Positions 1 through 5,626 of a stretch of 6,519 nt of DNA are shown here, in pieces. The position numbers and the translations under genes were made by a program. Positions within the stretch are counted from its first letter, which is position 1; each line of letters starts with the position of its first letter. This DNA is from Deltaproteobacteria bacterium (GTDB lineage Bacteria > Desulfobacterota > B13-G15). The notes beneath the pieces were generated by a model that was not told where the DNA came from, made no database searches, and saw only the letters and a program-made list of their open reading frames with translations. The stretch is from contig QMLK01000058.1 in the NCBI GenBank assembly GCA_003646705.1, positions 1-6,519 on the forward strand, given 5' to 3'.

Positions 1-638
1 AGCAGATGAGAGAGCTCTCGCTCCTCGAGCCGCACGTCCCCCTCCTGCAGGATGTGGTAGCGCGGAAGCCTCCTGGAGGCCACGGCCACCTTAGCCCATG
101 CCTTCACCTCCGCCTCCACCAAGGCCCTCCGCTGGTGCCCTTGGCACCGGAAGAGGATCGCCAAGGACACCTTACCGAGGGGCCTCCCCGAGCGCTCCAG
201 CACCAAGTAATCCCAAGGACCTCTGGGCAAGACCACGTTCCCCCTCACCCGTAGGTTCAGGATCTCCACCCTGTCGGCGAAGGGGAGCCTCCCTCGGAGG
301 TAACGGGAGGCGATCTCAGCCACCTTGGCAGCCGGGATCCGCTGGGAAGCCCTCGACACCTTCACCCTCAGGGGGCAGTGGAGCTCCACGCCTTCAAGGC
401 GTGCCTCTATCTGGGCCCTCCTGATGAAGCGATGGCTGCCTGGAAGGGGTGCCCTCCCCAGGGAGATCCCCTTGAGCTCGAGGACCTGCCCTGGGTCATC
501 GCCCTGGATATGGGCGATCTCCCCCAGGGTGATCCAGTCCTTGGTCACCACCACCTCCGCCGGGATGCTGACCACGGCCTTGCCCCAGGCGATCCCGGCG
601 AAGAAGAGCACCGATAAGGCTGCAGCAAAACCCTTCAT
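1..638 (-). CDS. flgA: Flagellar P-ring assembly chaperone FlgA (partial, 3' end off left edge)
   Basis: Periplasmic chaperone that helps FlgI assemble into the P ring around the flagellar rod. Read from the reverse strand, the frame is open from the ATG at 638 to the window edge (212 codons). Residues 1-19 form a Sec-type signal peptide (MKGF, then a hydrophobic stretch ending AWG). A middle domain follows, with the family-like segment AAKVAEIASRYLRGRLPF near 103-120. From about 183 the SAF domain begins (VAVASRRLPRYHILQEGDV), typical of FlgA. FlgA proteins of this layout usually run on about 80-100 residues after this point, so the C-terminal part of SAF is missing only because the window ends. 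The start lies 3 bases past the flgG stop, with a GAGG Shine-Dalgarno overlapping the end of flgG, so translation is probably coupled. Known operons of this type continue with flgH and flgI, which would lie to the left. Family assignment is confident from the SAF motif, signal peptide and context. Confidence 0.9.
   Translation of the reverse strand, partial: MKGFAAALSVLFFAGIAWGKAVVSIPAEVVVTKDWITLGEIAHIQGDDPGQVLELKGISLGRAPLPGSHRFIRRAQIEARLEGVELHCPLRVKVSRASQRIPAAKVAEIASRYLRGRLPFADRVEILNLRVRGNVVLPRGPWDYLVLERSGRPLGKVSLAILFRCQGHQRRALVEAEVKAWAKVAVASRRLPRYHILQEGDVRLEERELSHL
387..403. repeat. 17-bp near-perfect palindrome inside flgA
   Basis: CACGCCTTCAAGGCGTG is an 8-base perfect inverted repeat around one central base. 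It lies inside the flgA coding region, where it encodes ordinary residues (RLEGVE). It could form a small hairpin or be a protein site, but a chance match in GC-rich coding DNA is the simplest explanation. Confidence 0.5.
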
Positions 639-641
639 CCC

Positions 642-1427
642 TTACCTCTTCAGGTTTGCAGCGGTCTGGAGCATGTCGTCAGCGGACTGGATCACCTTGC
701 CGTTGATCTCATAGGCCCTCTGGGCCATGATCATCTCCACCAACTCGGTCACGAGGTCCACGTTGGACATCTCCAAGAAACCCTGGGCGATGGTCCCCAA
801 GCCGTCCTCCCCTGGGTTCCCCGTGGTGGGGTCCCCGGAGGCTGCCGTGGGCAGGAAGAGGTTCTTCCCTATGGCCTTGAGCCCTGCGGGGTTGACGAAG
901 TCGGCCAGTTCGAGCCTGCCCACCTCCTGGGCCGAGACCTGCCCAGGGACGGTGACGCTGACCGTGCCGTCGCTCGAGATGGTTATGGAGGTGGCCTCAG
1001 GCGGTATGACGATCTCGGGGTCCACGGGGTAACCGTCCGAGGTCACAAGCCTTCCCTCGCTGTCGAGCTTGAAGGCCCCGGAGCGGGTGTAGGCCACCGT
1101 GCCGTCGGGCATCGTCACCTTGAAGAAGCCCTTCCCTTCGATGGCCAGATCCAAGGGGTTCTGCGTCTGGTGGTAGTCCCCCTGGAGGAAGAGCTTCTGG
1201 ACCGCTGCAGGCCTCACCCCGAGGCCTATATCCATCCCGGTGGGGATCTGGTTACCACCGGCGGAGGTGGCTCCTGCGGCCTTGAGGCTCTGGTAGATCA
1301 GGTCCTCGAAGTCGATCCGGGAAGCCTTGAAGCCCGGGGTGTTGATGTTGGCCAAGTTGTTGGAGATGACGTTTATCCTCAACTCCTGGCCCTTCATGCC
1401 GGTGGCGGCTATCCACAGGGCTTGCAT
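642..1427 (-). CDS. flgG: Flagellar distal rod protein FlgG
   Basis: Structural protein of the distal rod, the drive shaft that passes through the P and L rings; exported by the flagellar type III system without a cleaved signal. The 261 aa length matches the family (about 260). The N-terminal helix carries the rod-family signature [12 protein letters not shown] (residues 23-34). The central region has IEGKGFFKV (96-104) and [20 protein letters not shown] (112-131). The C-terminal helix has [20 protein letters not shown] (221-240) followed by a match to the FlgG hallmark [15 protein letters not shown]. Start: ATG at 1427 preceded by a strong GGAGGTGA ribosome site at 1431-1438 with good spacing. 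It follows flgF by 11 bases and precedes flgA by 3, the usual flgF-flgG-flgA order. Nothing is missing or truncated. Confidence 0.97.
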   Translation of the reverse strand: MQALWIAATGMKGQELRINVISNNLANINTPGFKASRIDFEDLIYQSLKAAGATSAGGNQIPTGMDIGLGVRPAAVQKLFLQGDYHQTQNPLDLAIEGKGFFKVTMPDGTVAYTRSGAFKLDSEGRLVTSDGYPVDPEIVIPPEATSITISSDGTVSVTVPGQVSAQEVGRLELADFVNPAGLKAIGKNLFLPTAASGDPTTGNPGEDGLGTIAQGFLEMSNVDLVTELVEMIMAQRAYEINGKVIQSADDMLQTAANLKR

Positions 1428-1438
1428 CCTTCACCTCC

Positions 1439-2152
1439 TCATACCCTCATTATCTCCTCCAAGGCCCCTCTTGCTATGTCGTCGACGGTATGAAGGGCCC
1501 TCTGGTAGGCCTCGAAGATCCTCGAGACCTCGATCAGCTTCACCATCTCGAGGACTGGACTGACGTTGGACCCCTCCAAGAACCCCTGCTTCACTTGGGG
1601 GTCCTCCACCTCGGTGAGCTCACCTTCGGGGCCCTCGAACCTGAAGAGGCCATCCCCTTCCCTTATGAGCTTCGCGCCCTTGGGGAAGGAGACCACCCGA
1701 AGGCTGTCGACCACCTCACCTCCCACGATGACGTCCCCCGCCTCGTTGACCACAACCTCAGCCCCCTCCAGGGCGATGGCTCCCCCTTTCCCCAAGACGC
1801 GGTAGCCCTGCGAGGTGACCAGATAGCCCTCCTCGTCAACCCTGAAGGTCCCCTTGCGGGTGTAGCGTACCCCCTGGGGGGTCTCCACCACGAAAAAGCC
1901 CTCTGAGCCTATGGCCAGATCGAGGGGGTTTCCCGTGGGCTTCATAGTCCCTGGGGAGAGATCCGGGACCCTCTCTGCGATCTCGACCACCAGGGGATAA
2001 CCCCCCTGGCCCATGGACCGTGCCTTGAGGGCCATCACCTCGCGCTTGAAGCCGGGGGTGTCGAGGTTGGCGAGGTTGTGGGCGATCAGCTGAAGCCTGC
2101 GTTCCAAGGCCACGGCCCCCAAGACTATCCCAGATGTGAACTCGACGGCCAT
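1439..2152 (-). CDS. flgF: Flagellar proximal rod protein FlgF
   Basis: Minor rod component placed below FlgG in the basal body. It is 237 aa long. It shares the rod/hook N-terminal motif HNLANLDTPGFK (25-36), the central GFFVVETPQGVRYTRKGTF (85-103) with GYLVTSQGYRVLG (109-121), and a C-terminal rod helix QGFLEGSNVSPVLEMVKLIE (189-208). It is FlgG-like but lacks the AQRAYE and KVIQ hallmark of FlgG, and it lies immediately upstream of flgG, so FlgF is the best call; FlgG-like paralogue is the alternative. Start: ATG at 2152, preceded by AAGGAG at 2162-2167. A TTG at 2179 is also in frame (9 codons upstream) but lies inside the -12 element of the sigma-54 promoter candidate and would not be transcribed from it. 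The stop overlaps the ribosome site of flgG, suggesting coupled translation. Confidence 0.9.
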   Translation of the reverse strand: MAVEFTSGIVLGAVALERRLQLIAHNLANLDTPGFKREVMALKARSMGQGGYPLVVEIAERVPDLSPGTMKPTGNPLDLAIGSEGFFVVETPQGVRYTRKGTFRVDEEGYLVTSQGYRVLGKGGAIALEGAEVVVNEAGDVIVGGEVVDSLRVVSFPKGAKLIREGDGLFRFEGPEGELTEVEDPQVKQGFLEGSNVSPVLEMVKLIEVSRIFEAYQRALHTVDDIARGALEEIMRV

Positions 2153-2161
2153 CCGATCCTT

Positions 2162-2167
2162 CTCCTT
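2162..2167 (-). promoter_or_regulatory. Ribosome binding site that fixes the flgF start
   Basis: Reverse strand AAGGAG followed by AAGGATCGG and then ATG at 2152. This is a strong match at near-ideal spacing and favours 2152 over the in-frame TTG at 2179. The transcription start predicted from the upstream sigma-54 site falls at about 2164, inside this motif, so the leader would be unusually short. Confidence 0.75.
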
Positions 2168-2174
2168 CGGATTG

Positions 2175-2190
2175 AGCAATCGATATGCCA
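2175..2190 (-). promoter_or_regulatory. Sigma-54 (RpoN) promoter for flgF-flgG-flgA
   Basis: Reverse strand TGGCATATCGATTGCT. It compares with the sigma-54 consensus TGGCAC-N5-TTGCA/T: the essential GG (-25/-24) and GC (-13/-12) dinucleotides are present at exactly the required 10-base spacing, and the -12 element is TTGCT. It lies 23 bases upstream of the flgF ATG in the motB-flgF gap. Sigma-54 with an FlrC/FlgR-type activator drives hook and rod genes in many flagellated bacteria, so the site makes sense here. No activator-binding sequence was recognised. Location, spacing and context together make this a good candidate, but it has not been tested. Confidence 0.75.
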
Positions 2191-2264
2191 GGGGCTGCGG
2201 GGGGACAAAGCAGAACAGAGGGCCCCCCAGGAAGGGAAGAAGTGTCCGTCAGGGAAGTTTTTTC

Positions 2265-2456
2265 CTAAATCACGATGTCCACCTTGTGCCTTTCCCCCTC
2301 GGCGGGGGGATCGTAGGAGGGGGGCTTCCTCCTCTGCTGCCCCTTCTTCCTCTGTCCCTTCTCCCCCTCCCTCTTAGGGGGCCTTTCCTCCATGGGAGAT
2401 ATCGGTTCCAAGGACCCCTTGGAGTCGATGAGCACCTTGACCACCTCCTCTCTCAA
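2265..2456 (-). other. Out-of-frame coding-like tail of motB (likely frameshift) or small overlapping ORF
   Basis: A 63-codon open frame overlaps the last 83 bases of the motB frame and extends past its stop. Its codons strongly prefer G or C in third position, like the neighbouring genes, while the motB frame over the same bases does not (many GGA, GGT, CAA, CAT, GCT). The peptide starts REEVVKVLIDSKGS, continues as a Lys/Arg/Pro-rich hydrophilic stretch, and ends RHKVDIVI. The frame is closed by TAG just upstream, so it either begins at TTG 2456 (GGAG sits about 10 bases before) or is the true end of MotB joined by a one-base gain or two-base loss near GAGAGAGGAGG at about 2444-2454. Joined, MotB would be about 272 aa with a charged tail, as many MotB proteins have. 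I favour the frameshift reading; a separate small protein is possible. Confidence 0.55.
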
Positions 2457-3084
2457 GGATGACTATCTCCACCCTGCGGTTCTTGGCCCTGCCGAGCTCG
2501 GTGTCGTTGGGGGCTATGGGACGGTACTCGCCATAGCCTATGGCCGCTATCCGCTCGGGCGGAATCCCGTGTTGCTGGATCAAATATCGGACCACCTCGG
2601 TGGCCCTGGCCACAGACAGCTCCCAGTTGGAGCGAAAGCGTTCGTTGCGGATGGGCTTGTTATCGGTGTGCCCCTCCACCTGGATGAAGTTGGGCAACTC
2701 CTTCAGCATGGGTGCCAGCTCATCGAGCACCGCCTTCATGTCCTGGGTCAACTCAGCGCTTCCCTCCTTGAAGAAGCTGGTGGTCATGATCCTTATGACG
2801 AGGCCCCTCTCCTCCCTTTCGGCCTTTACCCATCCTTCAAGGCCCTTCCTCTTTATGTAGTCCTCGATGCGCTCCTCGAGCCGTCTGAGCCCCTCCCCTG
2901 GGGCGGGTCTCTCCGAGAAGATCTGTCCCAGTTCCCTGGCGAGGGATCTGAAGCGTTCGGCATCGGCCTGACTCAGCGTGTACATCATGATGAAGAAGCA
3001 GAGCAGCAGCGTTATGAGGTCCGCATAGGTCAGGAGCCAGCGGCCCAGGTCCTCCTTGTGGGCGAAGTCCCTCCGTCGCCTCAT
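2374..3084 (-). CDS. motB: Flagellar stator protein MotB (C-terminus possibly frameshifted)
   Basis: Stator subunit that anchors the MotA channel to peptidoglycan and carries the ion-binding aspartate. The N-terminus is cytoplasmic and basic (MRRRRDF); one membrane helix follows (about 17-37) with TYADLITLLLCFF, where Asp22 is the expected essential ion-binding residue. A plug/linker region leads to an OmpA-like peptidoglycan-binding domain (about 95-210) with VEGHTDNKPI (136-145), SNWELSVARA (152-161), IAAIGYGEYRPIAPN (179-193) and GRAKNRRVEIVI (198-209). Cys29, seven residues after Asp22, matches the pattern of sodium-type PomB; this is only suggestive. Start: ATG at 3084, overlapping the motA stop as ATGA, with GGAGG in the end of motA. 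A longer open frame reaching upstream to 3603 is just a shadow within motA. After Leu210 codon use becomes atypical and the last 26 residues in this frame do not look like MotB; see the tail feature at 2265-2456. Confidence 0.93.
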   Translation of the reverse strand: MRRRRDFAHKEDLGRWLLTYADLITLLLCFFIMMYTLSQADAERFRSLARELGQIFSERPAPGEGLRRLEERIEDYIKRKGLEGWVKAEREERGLVIRIMTTSFFKEGSAELTQDMKAVLDELAPMLKELPNFIQVEGHTDNKPIRNERFRSNWELSVARATEVVRYLIQQHGIPPERIAAIGYGEYRPIAPNDTELGRAKNRRVEIVILERGGGQGAHRLQGVLGTDISHGGKAP

Positions 3085-3845
3085 CTCCTCTCCTCCCGCG
3101 GCTGCTGCAGCAGATAGGAGTAGAGCTTGGTCCTTATGAGCCTGGGGTTCTCGCCCCTGGATAGGGAGACCATCCCCTCGAGGATGATCTCCAGGGCCCG
3201 CATCTCCTCCTGGAAGCGGTTCCTCAACTTGTCGCAGATGGGGAGATATACGAGGTTGGCGAGGCCCACCCCCCAGAGGGTAGCGATGAAGGCGCTGGCG
3301 ATGTGTCGGGCCATGTTGGAGGCATCGGAGATGTTCGACAAGGCGTGGATCAAGCCCAGGACCGTCCCCAGGATCCCCATGGTGGGGGAGAATCCCCCCA
3401 TCTTCTGGAAGAAGAGGGCCCCGGCCTCGTGTCGCTCGCTTATGACCTCCATCTCCGTCTCCATGATCTCGCGGATCTTGTCGGCATCCATGCCGTCGAT
3501 GACCAACTGCAGGGCCTTTTTGAAGAAGGGGTCCTTCGTCCTCATCAGGTCGTATTCGAGGCTGAGAAGCCCCTCCTTCCTGGCCTTCTCTGCCATGTCG
3601 CATATCCGATTGATGAGGGCGGTGGGGGACCTCTCCTTGGCGAAGAAGGCCGCCTTGAGGAAGGCCGGAAGCGTCCTGAGCTGACGTAGGGAGGTGGTGG
3701 CAGTGGCAGCCCCGAAGGTTCCGAAGATCACCAAGACCAGGGCCGGTGGACGGATGACGGCACTGAGGTGTCCCCCCTCCCAGAGGAAGGAGACCATCAC
3801 CGCCCCGATACCGATGATCAACCCGCCGGCGGTGGTGAGATCCAT
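3081..3845 (-). CDS. motA: Flagellar stator protein MotA
   Basis: Ion-channel subunit of the flagellar motor in the inner membrane; it converts proton or sodium flow into torque through contact with FliG. It is 254 aa long, the normal size for the shorter MotA/PomA group. Four hydrophobic segments are visible at about 6-21, 33-52, 152-172 and 183-203. The cytoplasmic loop contains ARKEGLLSLE (88-97), where Arg89 and Glu97 align with the FliG-contact charges Arg90 and Glu98 of E. coli. The third and fourth segments carry the conserved prolines, FSPTMGILGTVLGLI (Pro154) and LVYLPICDKL (Pro202). Start: ATG at 3845, with GGAG at 3852-3855. An in-frame TTG at 3878 would add 11 polar residues and lies upstream of the candidate promoter's -10, so it is rejected. 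The gene overlaps motB by 4 bases and is the first gene of the minus-strand block. Confidence 0.95.
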   Translation of the reverse strand: MDLTTAGGLIIGIGAVMVSFLWEGGHLSAVIRPPALVLVIFGTFGAATATTSLRQLRTLPAFLKAAFFAKERSPTALINRICDMAEKARKEGLLSLEYDLMRTKDPFFKKALQLVIDGMDADKIREIMETEMEVISERHEAGALFFQKMGGFSPTMGILGTVLGLIHALSNISDASNMARHIASAFIATLWGVGLANLVYLPICDKLRNRFQEEMRALEIILEGMVSLSRGENPRLIRTKLYSYLLQQPREERR

Positions 3846-3865
3846 GGACTTCTCCGTCTCTTCTC

Positions 3866-3893
3866 TTTTCGACAGCAAGGCCAGGTGGCTTTA
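3866..3893 (-). promoter_or_regulatory. Sigma-28 (FliA)-like promoter for motA-motB
   Basis: Reverse strand TAAA, 16 bases, then GTCGAAAA. The flagellar sigma-28 consensus is TAAA-N15-GCCGATAA: the -35 core is complete, the -10 matches 6 of 8, and the spacer is one base long. It is 21 bases from the motA ATG, giving a predicted leader of about 14 bases that still holds the GGAG ribosome site. motAB are classic late, FliA-dependent genes, which raises plausibility. The match is imperfect, so treat it as a candidate. Confidence 0.4.
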
Positions 3894-4044
3894 AAGGTCG
3901 AGCCCCGTTGCGTTGTAGCTTGAAAGGGGAAGGGGCGATCTGTTAGGGTCTTCGACGAGGTGATGGTGACGAGGGACGAACTATCTCCCTCATCTTTTGT
4001 CGCGAAGAGCCGATACGATAGTCGTAATGGCCTGAATCGGAGGG
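3894..4044. other. Divergent intergenic region upstream of motA and the DUF4301 gene
   Basis: These bases, with the motA promoter candidate next to them, separate two divergent transcripts, so a plus-strand promoter must lie here or farther upstream. I found no convincing -35/-10 pair, sigma-54 or sigma-28 site on the plus strand. GACGAGG occurs twice, at 3954-3960 and 3968-3974, 14 bases apart, which might be an operator but is short. No RNA gene or terminator is visible. Confidence 0.4.
4039..4044 (+). promoter_or_regulatory. Shine-Dalgarno-like GGAGGG abutting the DUF4301 start
   Basis: GGAGGG lies directly against the ATG at 4045 with no spacer, which is poor for initiation. An in-frame TGA at 4033-4035 rules out an earlier start in this frame. 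The next plausible start (TTG, residue 28) would remove the N-terminal motif LGISEEEAKRQL that looks like part of the family. ATG 4045 is therefore kept despite the odd spacing. Confidence 0.4.
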
Positions 4045-5625
4045 ATGGAGCACCCAGAACTAACCGACCGAGACCGGGCCCAGCTTGAGGCCCTGGGGAT
4101 CTCCGAAGAGGAGGCCAAGCGGCAGTTGGACCTCCTGCGGGGTTCGCCTCCCTATCTACGGCTCGTAAGGGCCTGCACCCTGGGCGATGGCATAAAGGAG
4201 ATCCGGGAGGAGGAACACCCTGAGCTCCTCGAGCTCCACCGGGAGGCCCAAGAAGGGGGGCGCTGCACGAAGTTCGTCCCGGCCTCAGGGGCTGCCACCC
4301 GGATGTTCAGGACCCTGACCTGGTTCAAGAACAGTCCCGAGGACCTCAGCCTCAAGGACCTCAGGGCACGGGCCTCGAAGGGCGACGGGAAGGCCCAAGA
4401 GCTCCTCACCTTCCTGGATAACCTTGAGCGCTTCCCCTTTTACGAGGACCTCCGTGCCGCCATGGCCTCCGACGGCATCGACCTCGAGGAGGCCCTCAGA
4501 GGGGACGGGATAAGGTCGATCCTCGATTACCTCCTCGAAGCCAAGGGCCTGAACTACGGCTCCCTTCCCAAGGGCCTCCTCAAGTTTCACCGCTACCCGG
4601 ACGGCAGCCGCACCGCCTTCGAGGAGCACCTGGTGGAGGCCGTCGATTACGTGAAGGACCGTCAAGGCGTATGCCGCCTCCACTTCACCGTGTCGCCTGA
4701 ACACCGTGCATCCTTCGAGGAGCTCTTCGAAGAGGTGAGGGCCCGTTACGAAGAGCGCTATGGGGTCAGCTACCGGGTCACCTTCTCAGAACAGTCCAGG
4801 GCCACCGACACCATCGCGGTGGACTTGGAAGGAAGGCCCTTCAGGCTCTCAGACGGCAGCCTCCTGTTGCGCCCTGGAGGCCACGGGGCGCTCCTCGAGA
4901 ACCTCAACGCCCTGAAGGCCGACATAGTGTTCATCAAGAACGTGGATAACGTGGTCCCCGACCCCCTGAAACCTCCAGGTCTCCTCTGGAAGAAGCTCCT
5001 CGGGGGATACCTCCTCCGGGTCCAGCGGAGGCTCTTCGGCTATCTGGAGGGGCTCGCCCAGGGGGACGTTGGGGAAGGGTTCCTCAAAGAGGCCCTCGAA
5101 TTCGCCGAAGGGGAACTCCACATCAGGCCTCCACGGAACTGGACCGAGATGTCCCTCGGGGAGAGAAAGGCCTTCTTCCTCGAGAGGCTGAACAGGCCCT
5201 TGCGCGTCTGTGGGGTGGTCCTCAACCAGGGGGAACCCGGCGGAGGGCCTTTCTGGGTGGAGGGACCTGACGGAGAGCTGTCGCTTCAGATCATCGAGGA
5301 GGCCCAGATAGACCCTCGCTCCGAGGAGCAACAGCGCATCCTGAAGACCGCCACCCACTTCAACCCGGTGGACATAGTCTGTGGCCTGAGGGACTGGCGG
5401 GGCCAGCCCTTCGACCTACACCGCTACGTAGACCAAAGGGCCGTCATCGTCACCGAGAAGTCCTTCGAGGGCAGGCCCCTGCGCGCCCTGGAACGGCCGG
5501 GCCTATGGAACGGGTCCATGGCCCACTGGAATACGATCTTCGTGGAGGTCCCCCTCATCACCTTCAACCCGGTAAAGGTGGTAAACGACCTCCTGCGAGA
5601 GACCCACCAGGCGAAGGAGGGCTGA
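4045..5625 (+). CDS. DUF4301 family protein, possible nucleotidyltransferase-like enzyme
   Basis: A 526-aa, apparently soluble protein with no signal peptide or membrane segment. I recognise it as DUF4301-type from the N-terminal pattern LEALGISEEEAKRQL followed by LVRACTLGDGI (40-50) and the signature KFVPASGAATRMF (76-88); the family has no known function that I can name. Other conserved-looking blocks: FHRYPDGSRTAFEEHLVEA (181-199), TFSEQSRATDTIAVD (246-260), LLRPGGHGALLENLN (274-288), DIVFIKNVDNVVPDP (293-307), and a dense C-terminal block with HFNPVDIVCGLRDW (438-451) and GLWNGSMAHWNTIFVEVP (486-503). The order of a glycine/Arg loop, then FxxQ/SEQ, then PGGHG, then VDN recalls UDP-sugar pyrophosphorylases of the UDPGP/AGX type; that is inference from motif order. 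It is first in an operon with a glycosyltransferase one base downstream. Family call good; function unknown. Confidence 0.85.
   Translation: MEHPELTDRDRAQLEALGISEEEAKRQLDLLRGSPPYLRLVRACTLGDGIKEIREEEHPELLELHREAQEGGRCTKFVPASGAATRMFRTLTWFKNSPEDLSLKDLRARASKGDGKAQELLTFLDNLERFPFYEDLRAAMASDGIDLEEALRGDGIRSILDYLLEAKGLNYGSLPKGLLKFHRYPDGSRTAFEEHLVEAVDYVKDRQGVCRLHFTVSPEHRASFEELFEEVRARYEERYGVSYRVTFSEQSRATDTIAVDLEGRPFRLSDGSLLLRPGGHGALLENLNALKADIVFIKNVDNVVPDPLKPPGLLWKKLLGGYLLRVQRRLFGYLEGLAQGDVGEGFLKEALEFAEGELHIRPPRNWTEMSLGERKAFFLERLNRPLRVCGVVLNQGEPGGGPFWVEGPDGELSLQIIEEAQIDPRSEEQQRILKTATHFNPVDIVCGLRDWRGQPFDLHRYVDQRAVIVTEKSFEGRPLRALERPGLWNGSMAHWNTIFVEVPLITFNPVKVVNDLLRETHQAKEG
5614..5620 (+). promoter_or_regulatory. 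Ribosome binding site for the glycosyltransferase gene
   Basis: AAGGAGG within the last codons of the DUF4301 gene, 6 bases before the ATG at 5627. It is a strong match at good spacing, supports that start and suggests translational coupling of the two genes. Confidence 0.75.
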
Positions 5626-5626
5626 G

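Noticed and set aside
2250..2265. T6 run with GGAA/TTCC as a terminator after motB
   Set aside because: The stem is only 4 bases, the T run lies in the loop rather than after the stem, and it does not fit an intrinsic terminator in either direction.
2392..3117. 241-codon plus-strand open frame opposite motB
   Set aside because: It is antisense to a clear MotB, has no recognisable domain, and such long shadows are expected opposite GC-rich genes.
3085..3603. N-terminal extension of the motB frame into motA
   Set aside because: It overlaps conserved MotA coding sequence in another frame; MotB homology begins at the ATG at 3084.
3920..3948. TTGAAA as a sigma-70 -35 box for the DUF4301 gene
   Set aside because: No acceptable -10 hexamer at 15-19 bases downstream; the best matches are 3 of 6 or fewer.
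4009..4016. GCCGATAC resembling a sigma-28 -10 element on the plus strand
   Set aside because: No TAAA-like -35 at 14-16 bases upstream; likely chance.
3963..4088. Possible 41-codon ORF starting ATG 3963 in the intergenic region
   Set aside because: It overlaps the DUF4301 start, its ribosome site is too close, and the peptide shows no coding bias or motif.
4849..5358. 169-codon minus-strand open frame opposite the DUF4301 gene
   Set aside because: Shadow of a strongly supported coding frame; low-complexity composition and no motif.
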